A DNA stretch of 64,000 nucleotides from positions 1,984,001-2,048,000 of the forward strand of contig OX596345.1 of the NCBI GenBank assembly GCA_951394405.1, written 5' to 3'. Under the pieces are notes generated by a model. That model was not told where the DNA came from. It searched no databases and was given only the letters and a program-made list of their open reading frames with translations. Positions within the stretch are counted from its first letter, which is position 1. Every line of letters begins with the position of its first letter. Position numbers and translations under genes: made by a program. The DNA comes from Coprinellus micaceus (Eukaryota; Basidiomycota; Agaricomycetes; Agaricales; Psathyrellaceae). Positions 35,125-47,100 of the stretch are shown here, piece after piece.

Positions 35125-37690
35125 AGGAGGACGTGCAGGTCTGCACCGAGGGTCTAGGAGGCCGTAGGCAGAGCATCACTCTGCGTCGTAGCCCTGGGGT
35201 CGATCACGGCGGCGTGGGACTTCGATGGATCGTACCGAGCTCGTTCATCCTCTAGCCGCCATGCCTCGTACGGTCCCTAAACAAGGGTGGACAATGTCGC
35301 TCTCCACCTCCAAAGGCAAGGGCCCTCACTCACCCCAAACCCTCGTCATTCCTACAAGCACTCCCTCCCCCCATTCGCGCACTGACACCTGGCTTCATGT
35401 CCCCACCCCATTTCCAAAACGAGGACGCACCCCGTCGTCCTCCTGGCCTTCGTATAGAGCTGCGGTGCTCCGTGCCGTGCGCCTGGCGTCGTGCTCGCCC
35501 ACGCCGTAGCGCTCGAAGCGATGCTGCTGTTACTGAGCATCGTAGTCCGAAGTCGTGCTTCGACACCTCGTTCGAAGGTCGAACTAACTGTCCTTGGCAC
35601 CCTCCGCCTGTGCACCTGAATAAAGGTAAGTTCCTCCGTAATTAGAACCCCGGAACGAGGTAGAGACTCACCTTTTACCCTCGCTTTAGGGCACCCCCTC
35701 GATCTCGCGCAAAACGAGCCCACTACCACCAAGCCGGCTCGTCGATCGTCGCTCCCCTCGCATCTCCGCCCTTCGCTCCACAAAAGGAAACGGCTTCCTC
35801 GTCCTGGTGGGGTCGTAGGAATAGTAAAGAGGGCCTTCCTCATCGCAGCGCGTCGGGCGTCGAGGCCTCGTTCGAAGCTCGTTGCCTTCGTTCGAACTTA
35901 CCCATGTATCTGAACTCAACATGAGTCTTCGTTGTTCGGCCCTCTCGGTTGACTAATTTACTTACCGCTTACCAGCCATCCCCCACAGTGCCCCTCGATA
36001 CCCCACAAGATGAGCCGACTACAACTCGAGTCGGCTCGCCTCCATCCCCGTCTCTGACCCTCGGATTCCTCCTATGGTCGTTCTGGGTGTCGCAGGGAGA
36101 TGGGAGGCCTCTAGGACGTCGTACGTAGGCTCGCCGTCGTTGCCGTAGTCTTAAGCAGGGGAGAGGGGGCTAGATGTCATCGTTGAGTATCTCATCTTCA
36201 CCTGCCCGACAGCCGTAGTAGTCGTTTTATGGCCCTGCTATGCGTGGTCTGGACGAAGTTGAGCCTGCGTTGTCCTTCTTACCAAAAACGCGAGATATTC
36301 ACCTTGCGTCCGGTAGTCCCGATGAGTGCCCCATTTACTTGTATGGGAAATGTGTTGGTCCCTCCAGATCCCGTCACTTGGGTCGTGGTCCTACGAGGGG
36401 TCAAAGCAGGGCGTTCCTGATGGGAGGCGAGTGCGGAAGCACGTCGGGCGTCGAGGCTTCATTCGAAGATCGTAGTCTCCGTTAGAGGTGCATGCAAATC
36501 CTTGGAAACATGAGTCTTGGTTTTTCGGCCCCTAGGTTGACTTTATTACTCACCTTTTATCCCCTCGCAGCGCCTCTTCGATACCACCAGGATGAGCCGA
36601 TCGGCTCGCCTCCTTTCCTGTTTCCGACCCTCCTTTCCTCCAATCGTCGTAGCTAGGAGAATCCCATGGGGGTCCAGGACGTCGTATGGAGGGTCTCTGC
36701 CGTCGCCGTAGGCTTAAGGGGCGAGGGAGAGGGGGTCAGGTGTCGCCCTTGGGCATTGCGGCCCTACTCCAGCCTCGTATCCGTGCATAGATCTAAGCCA
36801 AATTAAGTTTGCTTCACGCCCCTTTCTGGGACGTGGGGCAGTTTACGCACCTTGCGTCCCATATTCTCGACGAGCACCCCAAGTACTGGCACATGAAATG
36901 GTGTTCGTCCTCTCCGCTCCCGCCGAGTTTAGGTGAGGTTCGTGCTATCGAGCAAGTTCGACGCCTCCTAGCATCTCGTTGCTGCGCGTGGTGTGGCTCT
37001 TCAAGGGCAATAATCGAGAGTCTAGAAGGTATAGTGAGTACTGGGCTTCGTCTTGACGACCTCAACCTGTACGTTACGTGTGTGCGCCGGAGAGCTCCGG
37101 CCAATCGAACCTCGAACAGAAGCAGGGTGAGGGGAGGGGAGACAAGTGAGGCGCAGCGGAAGCAAGGAAGAGGAAGGAGGGTGGATGCAGGAGAGTCACT
37201 GTGTCGGATTTGGGCGGAGGTTGGCGGTGTCCACTGTTCGTTAGAGGGCGGGGCAGGCAGGAAGAGAGAAACAAGCGCCAAGTGATGGCTGACCAATGAG
37301 ATCACCCGCCGGTTCTGGGAAGGCGCTGTGGTTGGGCAGGCAAGTGCGGAGGCACATCGGGCGTCGACAGCTGGTTTGAAGCCCATGGGTTTCGTTCGAG
37401 GTCCTGATACCCGTGTATCTGAACTCAAGGTGGGTTACCAAGTTCATGACATGGCGCCTCGAGCGAGGCATGGACTCACCTTTTATCCTCTCCGCAACGC
37501 CTCCTCGTTGGCACACAGGACGAGTCGACTACGACTGAGGTGGGCTCGTTTCCACCTCGGTTCTCGCCCTTCGGCTTCCTTGTTTCGGGTGTGGTAGAGA
37601 GGTGGGGCGGTTTCGTGGGGGTCCGTGACATTGTGGCCCTGGAAGCAAGGGCGAGTGCTGGATTTCGTCGGGATTCGGTGTCCCGCTCGA
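35125..37690. repeat. Degenerate repeat block R, copy B
   Basis: Same block as 26405-28560. It begins with the same GTGCACCGAGGGTC...CGTAGGCAGAGC stretch and contains the same intron-like and exon-like units. It includes a truncated CCAAT module at 37268-37308 and then a further sub-repeat (37335-37690) ending next to gene G2. No gene is supported. Confidence 0.55.
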
Positions 37691-37913
37691 GCGCCTGAAT
37701 TCTCAAGCTTTCTCAATTGACAACACAAACTGGGAATAATTAAATGTATGTTATACATGGTGGTACTCGGTACGGCTGACAACAGGAACTGGTTGTCACA
37801 GAAGTCAAGGAACACATACACGGTGATCCGGGCAGCCAATGGGGCAAACTGATCCGCTTGCGGACTACTCGCCCTCAAGGTCCTGAAAGGCGATCGGAGG
37901 GTGGACGCCAAAC

Positions 37914-39662
37914 TCATGACCCGCTCTGCGGCAAACTGAAGGCCCTTCTCATCCACCTCCCCAAACGCTTGTGAAGTGTTGAGTCATCTACCTTCCTCTG
38001 CAACTTCTCCAGAGCTTCTCTGTCGATGTCCTCGCCTTTTGCTATGCTCCGATCGTGCAGGTCCTTCTGGTGCTTGAGAAGAGCTTGGAGGTATGAATGC
38101 AGCTCTTGGCCCAGCTGAGTCTCAAAGAGGGGAAGGCGTCGGTTGACCAGTTCATCCTGGATGAGTAAAATGGGGCGACCGATGTCCAGGGCGTTCATCG
38201 AAACTATGATTTCGTGGACGATGTCCCACGGATCATGTAGGTCCTGGAAAAGCGAAACTGAACTCTGAGATGAGGGTGTGGTGGAGGAACAAGGGGGGCG
38301 TAGGTGATACACGGACGCTCCGCCTGCCATAGTATCGTTCCAACAACTGCTTTTGAGCTCAGACACACGTCTGAACTTATCCTGCTTGGTGACGCGGTCC
38401 CACTTGGTGGTCACGAACGAGACTTGACTGAGCGAGTTCTCTCCGCAAAGCTTGGAGAAGAGACGAAGGTTTTTCCTCGAGTTTCCGCGCCACCCGTCTC
38501 TTGTAATGTCGTGAAGGTATAGCACCCCACCAAGGAGCATGCCTCGGCGGTATCTGTTTAAGAAGAGTAGTGCTGAGAAGGGGTGCAAACAAGACAGCGG
38601 CAAATACACGTACGTGGCTTCAAAGCAACGAATTATTTTCACCCATACGTCAACATCTCCAAGATGTGTATGGTCTAATCCTGGTGTATCGAAGAACACG
38701 ATTTGGCGACCTTCCAGAGCTTCAGTGAGCGCTTCATACTGCTCGGGAGGGCGGCCGACGGCGGCAGCGTGAACGTATTCTGTGACCGAACCCAGGCCCC
38801 CATCAACTCGCATTTGGTCCCATCCCAAGAGCCGGTTGACGAGCTGTAAGGAGGTTTGTGAGTACACAGTCTGGGAAGTGCTATCTTACTGCGGAGAAAA
38901 TACTTACCAAGCTTTTTCCTGAACCGGTTTCACCAATGATTCTGGGGGAGAATAAAGCTTAGTCGCATTGGGCATAAAGATAATGAACTAAAGACGCACA
39001 CGAAAGCGATATCACCCCGCTTGATTCGGGGTTCGCCCCTGAAAGCGGACTGGTTCACTGCCCTGGCCTTGCGTGACCTTCTAGCATTTGGTGGCGGCGG
39101 CGGGGGGACATCCTGTCTGGACACATGCGGCGTCGGCGTGACCACCGACGGGGGCACATAACACAACGAGATCGTCTCAGACACGGGTAAAGCGGAAATG
39201 TTCTCTTCTTTAGTCGGTGCTGGCGCAGGAGTAGATGGATCCAAGTTCTCTTCTTTCGTCGGCGCTGGCGCAGTAGATGCACCCAAGTCCTCTTCTTCAG
39301 TAGGTGCTGGCGCAGAGGCAGAAGTATGTGTACAGTCGCCTTCGAGGTATCCGGATAATTGGTTAATTGTAGTATGGATCTGGTTGATAGTGCCTGCAAA
39401 CACAGCTAGCTGAGGTGGCCTCGTCGCTTCCCTATCTCAGACATGCGCTACGGACCGTAGTTTGTCCCAAGGATGGCATTGTCGACCTGCGCAATATTCC
39501 AAGTGTCAACGAAACTGCGGAACCACCAGTCTAGTACTGTGGTGGAGAGAAGTATCAGTGCGCGTGAACACGCCGCCTCATCCGGGCTGGTCACTCACAA
39601 AGGCCGTGTGTGGTAAACTCGTATGCGGAGAGATGCTCGAGAGCGCTCAGGACTGCGCCCAT
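37914..39662 (-). CDS. GTPase-like protein G2 (subfamily A)
   Basis: Six exons on the minus strand: 39599-39662, 39456-39536, 39000-39393, 38908-38941, 38614-38843, 37914-38553 (480 residues, frame intact). The N-terminal segment has a Trp-rich stretch (LLDWWFRSF) and a GTINQ repeat. Then come a low-complexity linker with tandem APAPTKEENLDPST units, a Walker A GETGSGKSL at 183-191 (its own 34-base exon), DTPGLDHT near 243, and TTKWD near 320, matching the [NT]KxD guanine motif. A helical C-terminal region follows. The G1-G3-G4 order fits septin/AIG1-like TRAFAC GTPases. It lies head to head with G3 across inverted-repeat upstream sequence. Cellular role unknown. Confidence 0.82.
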
Positions 39663-39894
39663 CGGGTTCGCGGCGTGGAGGGTTCTATCTCAGAGTGGTG
39701 GTGGGTTGTAGCGAAGGTGTAGAGCACTTGGGGGTCCGGGGGGATAGGAAAACATCAGCGGCACGCGGTTTGCACGAGGTGGTATCGCGTTAGGTCAATA
39801 CTTCATCTGCGGGGTCGGAGTCAATGTTGAAGGAGTGGTAGAGGGATTCCTATTATCCACTGTTCGTTAGAGTGCTGTGCGGCAGCGTAGTGTC

Positions 39895-40260
39895 AAAACA
39901 AGTGACGAGCACCTCATGTGTTTGTACGAGCAATACCGTTGGTCCTCTCCTCTTCTGGTGAGGTTCGTGGCATTGGCCAAATTCGACGCATCCTAGCATC
40001 TTGTTTCTGCGTGTGGGGTTAGTCGTCAAGGGGTCTGGAAGGTGGGTGAGTACTGAGCTTCGTAGTAATAAGCTCTAGCAGTGACCTACACGTTCGCTTC
40101 AGTATGCGCGCCGGAGAGCTGCGGCGAATCGAACCTCGAGTGCAGGCAGGGGATAGACAGGTGAGGATGAGAGTGGGGGAGACAGGCGAAAGGCAGAGGG
40201 AGCAAGGAACGGTCGACCGACCGTGCAAGCGTCGCAATCTCTGATCTAGGTGGGGCTGGC
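39895..40260. repeat. Repeat block R, partial copy D
   Basis: Matches the right-hand part of the other R blocks (CGAGCACCTCATGTGTTTG through CGCCGGAGAGCTGCGG). It is truncated on both sides and lies in the G2/G3 divergent interval. Confidence 0.5.
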
Positions 40261-40416
40261 CGTGGCTTGCGTTTCGAGCTCCTTGGCTTGTATTGAGCTA
40301 TTCAATCCCCACCATTTCAAATCCTCTCTGTATCACCATCTTCTGTTTCAACTACTGGATAATGTCTGAGAGGCTGGACTAGGAACCTGTGACCATGCTT
40401 TTTTTATTATGGAATT

Positions 40417-40436
40417 GGGACGGCGGTCGGCGCCAT
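40417..40436 (-). pseudogene. Remnant of BTB/CAP-Gly start codon region
   Basis: On the minus strand, the upstream region of the BTB/CAP-Gly gene is present from about 40570 to 40437, followed by the ATG at 40436 and about six matching codons (MAPTAV). The sequence then changes abruptly at an AT-rich run. This is the second truncated copy of the gene start. Confidence 0.75.
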
Positions 40437-40789
40437 ACTGGGCGTTTTGAGGCGGGAAGGACGAGGATGCGTGGATGATGTCGGAAACACTGATGCCGGA
40501 GCAACGAGGCGCGCTAGGGTTAGGGTGATCTCATTGGTCACCCATCAATTGGCGCTTGTTTCGACACTACGCACTCAAACAGCACTCTAACGAACAGTGG
40601 ATAATAGGAATTCCTATACTCCGCCGACATTAACTCCGACCCCGCAGATGAAGCACTGGCCTGACACGAGGCCACCTCGTGCAAACCGCGTGCCTCTGAT
40701 GTTGTCCTGTCCCCCCGGACCCCCAAGTGCTTTACACCTTCGCTACAACCCACCATCGCTCTGATAGAACCCTCCACGCAGCGAACCCG
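40437..40789. promoter_or_regulatory. Divergent upstream region between G3 and a BTB start remnant
   Basis: Contains the CCAAT/telomere-repeat module in minus orientation at 40513-40562 (CTAGGGTTAGGG, ATTGGT). The block next to G3 (about 40560-40789) is an inverted repeat of the sequence upstream of G2 (39663-39900). Same arrangement as 30593-30944, mirrored. Confidence 0.55.
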
Positions 40790-42481
40790 ATGAGCGCAGT
40801 CCCGAGCGCCCCCGAGGATCCCCCCAGATACGAATTTTCCACACGCGGCTTTTGTGAGTGACGAGCCTAGATGAGACGACATGTTTGCTCGCACTCATAC
40901 TTCTTGCCGCCGCAGTGCCAGTGCTAAACCAGTGGTTCTCCCGTAACGTAGAACAAACTAGCATCTCGAATATTGCGCAGGTTGACAACGCCAACCTTGC
41001 GACAAACCACGGTCCGTGGCGCGTGTCTGAGAAAGGGAACCGACGAGGCCATCTCAACTAGCTGTGTTTGCAGGCACTATCAATCAGGTCACTATCAATC
41101 AGGTCATTATCAATCACACCCATACTACAATCCACCAAATATGTGGACGCCTCGAAGACGATGGGACGGATACATCTACTGTTGCGCCAGCGCCTACTAA
41201 AGAAGAGATTTTTTTCGCTTTGCCAGTGTCTGAGACACTCTCGTTGTGCCATGTGCCCCCGTCGGTGGTCACACCGACACCACGTATTTTATCGGGGCCC
41301 CCTGCTCTGAACCGGTGCCCAGAGACTCCCGAGATGGCTCCGAGACGCCCTCAGATTGACCCTGTCCTCGAAAATGGCCGTGACACCGACATTGTAATTC
41401 CGTGAGTACCAGGCACCTCGGCGCCCTCTGCAAGGTACCTGACTTAAACTGGCTCTGACAGTGTGATGGGACCAACGAAGGCTGGCAAGAGTACTGTAAG
41501 TACACCTGCGAGGGATGAATTCTGTTAACCTGAGTCGTTTACGTCGATCCCCATAGTTTCTGAATCAATTACTGGGTACACCTACGTTCCAGGTCGGTGT
41601 GAGACTGGCTTCTTGTACAGAGGTCGTCGCCTCGCATGCTGTGGCGCGAGCCCCGCAGGAGTACCCACAGTTGAACAAGTTTCTCAATGGTCGCCGTATT
41701 GTACTGGTGGACACCCCCGGATTTGACAACACCTACATGAGAGACGAAGAAGTCCTCAGCCGTATCTCTGAATGGTTGGTGAAATCGTGAGTTTATCAGC
41801 TGGCACACATCGCTTACAAAGAGCTGATTGCCCTCGCTCGGCAGGTACAAGAAGGGCATGCTCGTTGGAGGGGTACTCTACCTTCATGACATGAGCAGGG
41901 ACGGCTTTTCGAGATCTATATTGAGGAACATCACGCTCTTCACGAAGATTTGCGGTCGCGATGCCATGGAGCAGGTCGCCCTCGTCACGACAAAGTGGGA
42001 TCGCCTCCGGGATATTAATGAAGGAAACGAGAGGGTAACTGGGCTCTCTGAAGACTGTTGGAGGGAAAACCTCCAACACGGGGCGCAGATCTTCCACGTG
42101 CAGCCTCAGAACATCGACTCAAGACATTCCTCTCTTCATAGGAAGCCATGGGAGATAATACACCAGCTCGTCGTCGCAGCAGATACTCGCGACCTGGAAA
42201 CTCGAATCCTCCATATACAGGACGAGATGGTCAACGATAGGCGATTCCTACCAGAAACCGACGCAGGAAAAGAGCTGGGAATGTCTCTCACGGTCCGCTT
42301 GGAAGCGGCGAAGGAATTGAGGCGGCGGGCGCGAGAGGATGCTAGAGCGGGGAGGCTGACCGACTCGCTGGAGGCGAGGCAGCAGGAGATCGAAAGGATC
42401 ACCGCCCAACTGAAGGTTTTGAGACCTCCTGGGTTCTCTTCCCGCGCAAGGCGGTACTTTGGACTCTTAAATAAGGTGTGA
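40790..42481 (+). CDS. GTPase-like protein G3 (subfamily A)
   Basis: Six exons: 40790-40853, 40916-41011, 41074-41401, 41462-41495, 41557-41786, 41845-42481 (462 residues). The start is the ATG at the same place as in G1 and G2. The N-terminal part has repeated TINQ words (GTINQVTINQ) and only one APAPTKEE linker unit. Walker A GPTKAGKST is at 166-174, DTPGFDNT from 226 and TTKWD at 299-303, so all GTP-binding signatures are present. The C-terminal region (about 350-440) is strongly helical and charged, and the tail is SRARRYFGLLNKV, basic and aromatic, which could contact membrane. Introns are 58-62 bases. Best-preserved subfamily A member here. Function inferred from motifs only. Confidence 0.85.
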
Positions 42482-43987
42482 ATGTTTGCTGGGAGACCAT
42501 CTAATATCATCTAATATATACATATCATCTAATACATACATAGAAATCACCTACATTCGTTTGCATTTGTTTGTTCCGACGCGTTTTTCCCTTGAGTAGA
42601 CCCTCCGTTTATGGATCTACATGACATTCTAAGTGGATGGGACGATGGAAATCTGTTGCAGTATCTTATTGGCGAAATTTCAAGAGCAATAATGGACTGA
42701 GGAACCCGCAATTCGGGCGCCAAAGCGCTCGGCAAGGCTTCGGCAACGGGTGCATGAGTGCGTTATGCCCGAGGGCCTGCCTTGACCAGCCAGCGCGGAC
42801 CACAGTTTATTGTTGTGGACCTGTGTTGTCCTCGCCTCTGAACCACTACGAGGTCGCTGAAGTCTCTCGCTATCGCTAACCCCGTCTTCTTCAAACATCG
42901 CTCTGCATCTCAGGTGTAGCCTACGAGCTCGATTCATTTACCCAATAGCCCATTGTGTTACTAAATACCATAGGACTCTAGAGCATGCACCCCACTTCAT
43001 CTAGAGACGGTCATTACGTCCGACCACAACCAGTGTTAGTCTGTCGGACATCGAGTCGTCAACTTAGCTAATGAAGTACCGCTCGGAGAGCACGCCTAGT
43101 AAGGCTATAGGTATTTAAAACGTAGGCTCAAGAGGTGGCGAAGCGGAGCGAGCCGCGTCTTGTACCGTTACAGTAGCCCTTCGTCTCGTCGCGATCTTAT
43201 GCCACAAGGCAGTCACACAGTTCCTATGATACCAGCTACCTATATTGTTAACGACTATCTATTTCTATCGGGGGAGTGTATGCATCGAGGGGCTGAGGCG
43301 GGTGTTCATGTCTTGGGGAAGCAACTGGAGAGGCAAAAGATTCCCGCTACTTGAGAAGTAGAGGGTCTTGGGAGGGACCTCAAACTACGAAAGAAATTTT
43401 CATGTTTTCTTTGTGCCGATCAGTGGGGCGGTGGGGCGGCCAGGCCGTGCATTCCGAGGGAAGGAGTTCCTCACAGGTATTGTGGTACCAGCAAGGTACC
43501 AGCGCCTTCTGGCTCAGCCATCGATGACTTGAAACCTCGTCGACGCGAGATTGCTGGACGGAGTCTTGTAATATAGAGTGCGGTGGCTGACTTGCCATGA
43601 AGAGGACGATACTTAGGATTTGATGCTTCATTTCGAGGAATGCGCGGTCTTGCCTCTCTGGGGGTCCACGAGCTACATGTCTTTGAATCCCCAGTTACCT
43701 AGAAGCCAGCCAATCTCCCAGAAATGTGGATGTTTTGTGGAAACGGTCCCGAGCACAACATAGGATGTTCAGAAAGTTGTGGCAAACGAGGGCAAACCGA
43801 CTTTTAGGATAATAGAGAAGAATGAACTTACGAACATAAACGATTAGACAAATATATTCTGGTGATGACCGCGGGTGCGACAGTAGCGGGCTTGGCCACT
43901 CGTTGGCGCCTATATGCATCGAGGGGCTGAGGCGGGCATTCATGTCTTGGGGAAGCAACTGTTGAATAGGTGTAGGCTGCGTAATCG
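42482..43987. other. No supported gene; contains a ~50-bp direct repeat
   Basis: 43279-43325 and 43914-43961 are near-identical direct repeats (TGCATCGAGGGGCTGAGGCG through GGGGAAGCAACTG). Otherwise there are no recognisable genes or elements. Confidence 0.5.
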
Positions 43988-44136
43988 GAAACAAGCGCCA
44001 ATTGATGGGTGACCAATGAGATCACCCTAACCCTAGGTTGCCTCGTGGTTGTCTGCTTCGTTGCAATGGTGTCCGTGGTCAGTGTTTCCGGTCGTCATCC
44101 ATCCATCCTCGTCCTTTCCGCCTCAAAACGCCCGGT
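43988..44136 (+). promoter_or_regulatory. Upstream module of the BTB/CAP-Gly gene
   Basis: AACAAGCGCCAATTGATGG, a CCAAT box (GACCAATGAG) and CCCTAACCCTAG, 100-150 bases before the ATG. The same block occurs at 30796-30844 and, inverted, at 40513-40562. Degenerate versions lie at 28451-28500, 32459-32507 and 37268-37308. Conservation above the surrounding sequence suggests a functional promoter element. Confidence 0.6.
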
Positions 44137-47100
44137 ATGGCGCCGACCGCCGTGGCCATCTCCCTCAGCACCTCAACGAGCTCGGATTCAGGCGCGCCAC
44201 GCAGCCTGCAAGAGGCCGTACGCTACTCCACTGTCAGCTGGCAGCGCGATCTCGAGAGCCTGTTCAAGCACGCCAAGGATTGGTTCCCGGATGTCGTTTG
44301 GGAGCTCGGTGGGGAGGTTGAGGAGGATGCAATCATCGGAGTGGGGGCCTTCACCTCAGAGAAGCCGAGCGCAGGTGTCGATGAGGTGTGGGGTCACAAG
44401 GGTGAGCACGATTATCATTTGAGTTGAACAGCGCTAATCGTGGAGTAGCCATCGTATACGCACGCGCCCCGCCGTCGTTCCAATCCCGCTACTTCTCGTT
44501 CCGACCGAATATCGACACCTACCCCGTCGATTCCTCGCTGTCTCTCGGCCTCGACCCGTCCCGCACACCATCGCCCTTCGCCTCGCCGCCCTCCATCACC
44601 AACTCCACCAACGGCCTGCTCAGGATAAGCACCAACATCAACCCCGCCCTCTTCAGCAACGAGCTCGAGTACCTCTACACCGGCCAAGGCTTCGGCGAAG
44701 CCTTTGAATTCCTGTTCGACACCTCGGAAACGCGGGACGTGCACCACATGCTCACCGCCGGGGTCTCCTCTTCGTCCTCCGATGACGACCTCGACGCCGA
44801 GTCCCTGCGCGTCGACAAGCTCCGCAAGGACCTCGTCTTCATGTGGCGCAGCCGCCTCTACAGCGACGTCCGCATCGCCCTCACCGGCAACTTCTCCTCC
44901 ACCTCCCACGACAACACCACCGCCATCTTCTCCTCCCACCGCTTCATCCTCGTCTCCCGCTGTCCCTACTTCCACGACGCCCTCCTCAACTGGCCCTCAA
45001 AGCCCCCACCCACCGCCACAGGCGACCCCCCAACACTGAACCTCCCCTCCCCTCCCTTCACACCCGCCAGCCTCCACTTCACCCTCGGGTACATCTACAC
45101 CGGCACCCTCGTCTTCAGCCACCGCTCCTACGACCTCTCAACCGCCTTCGCCATCCTCCTCGCCGCCTCCTACCTCAGCCTCCCCTCCCTCCACTCCGAA
45201 GTCCAAGCCCGCATCGTCCAGGAAATGTGCCACGGGCTCTTCCACGCCTTCCTCTCCTTCCCCGAATACGAAAAGATCACCCAGGGCCGGTGGGGCACCA
45301 CCGGGTGCCGCTGCAGGCAATGTGCTCGACGGGCCCCTAGGGTCCTCGAATTCAGCCTGCAAAACGACGTCCAGAACCAACCCCTAGAGCGAGGCGCACG
45401 ACGCGCCCTCGTAGGCATGTTCGGCGAAGGATGGTGCACGCAAGAGTTCGCCAGCCTCCCACCAAAGATGCGCGACGGCATCCTCCGCGGGGTCGCCAAA
45501 CGCACCACCCCCACCAACGCATTCCCGCTACTCTTCGCCGCCGAACACGCGTTGGTCAAGCTCGGGCCCAGCATCGAGCCGTGGGCGGACACCATCCGCG
45601 AGATGCTCGTCGCCGCGCGCAAGACCGTCGACGAGTGTATCTGCAAGGACGCCGAGGCCTCCTTTGCCTCAGCGGACTGGGTGGAGATCCTTGAGAGCGA
45701 GGGCGAGGCTGAAGGAGCCCGGTTCGGGGACGTGGAGAAGGTGGAGTGGGCGATGGCGGCTGTCCTGCGTGGGCTCAAGGATCCTTGGGCTGCTACGCTC
45801 TACCAGACGCTGGTATCCGCCATCTTGCTTAGACCACACCCGGGGGAGGAGAGCGAGGCGCTGTTGAGTGCTACGAGTAAAGTGAGGAAGGTCGTAGAGG
45901 AGACGAGGTTGGAGGTGTTGCGGTGGATGAAGAAGCGGTGGATTAACGTGAGGAGCGAGAGAGGATTTGACGAGTTGGAGGGGTGGGCTGTCAAAGAAAT
46001 CTCTGATTGTACGTCTTTCATTTCATTCATTCCTCCCCTGCCATATGCCCTTTACCTCCCCAAACCCTCCCCTAACCATCCGACACTAACCACCCCCACC
46101 CTCCAGCAATCGAAGTCTCAATCGAAGACCTCCTCAGCCCCCCAAACGCACGCACATCCCCCGCCCGCCCCACCAAATCCGCAAAATCCACCCCCCTCCG
46201 CCCCGTCTCCCAGCACCCCCACACATCCCGCGTCGACGCCGACAGCGACGCCGCCGTCTCCATGAAGACCGTCCTTACCCGGCATACGACTACCAGATCG
46301 AATACGACGGGGACGACGATTACCACCGGTGCGTTCTTCTTGCTTACCTTTTTGTATATGGATTCTGACGATACGATGTAGGCTCGACGGTCAGCACGAC
46401 GACCACAGGCTCGCGGAGACGCGTCACACCCACACGAGGCGGCGACGCAGCCAGCGTCCGCAGCATGCGAAGTACCGCCACCTTCGAGACCAGCGGGAGC
46501 GGGAGCACCGTCGGGCGCAGCCCCGCCCTCCGCCGTCGCGTCGTCAACGGCTCCCCCTCCACCTCCTCCTCCGCCCACCTCCACCACGACGGCGCCGCCA
46601 GTCCCGAAGACAGCCCCGCCAAGCGAATCGCCGCGCACACGCGCGCGAAGCACAAAGCGAGCTCGATCGCGCCGTCGGTGCGGAGTGTTGCGAGCAGTTT
46701 GAGGGAGAGACCGGATAGTAAGCTTAGTCCTGATAATTCGGTGGTGGGGAGTGTGGGGAAGGCGAGGGGGAAGGGCGCGCCGAGTATTGTGGAGAGTAAC
46801 TTTGATCATGATGATTTGGAGGATGAGTACAGCGTGTATGGGGATGGTCAGAGTCGGGGTCTAGATGACGACGACGACGGGAACACAAGAGACGCAGGAG
46901 GGGATGGGGAAGACGAGGAGGATACGGAGAGTGTGCTTGGGAGCGGGGTCGCAGGGGACGGGGACCAAGACGAGAGCACGAGCAACTACGCAGATGCCAA
47001 TGACGATAGCGGGGTTGCGGGTGTTAGTCCGACTGGGGACGGTCAAGACGGGGGCGGTGGAGGAGGCGATGGGGACGATGACGGCGACGGAGACAGTACC

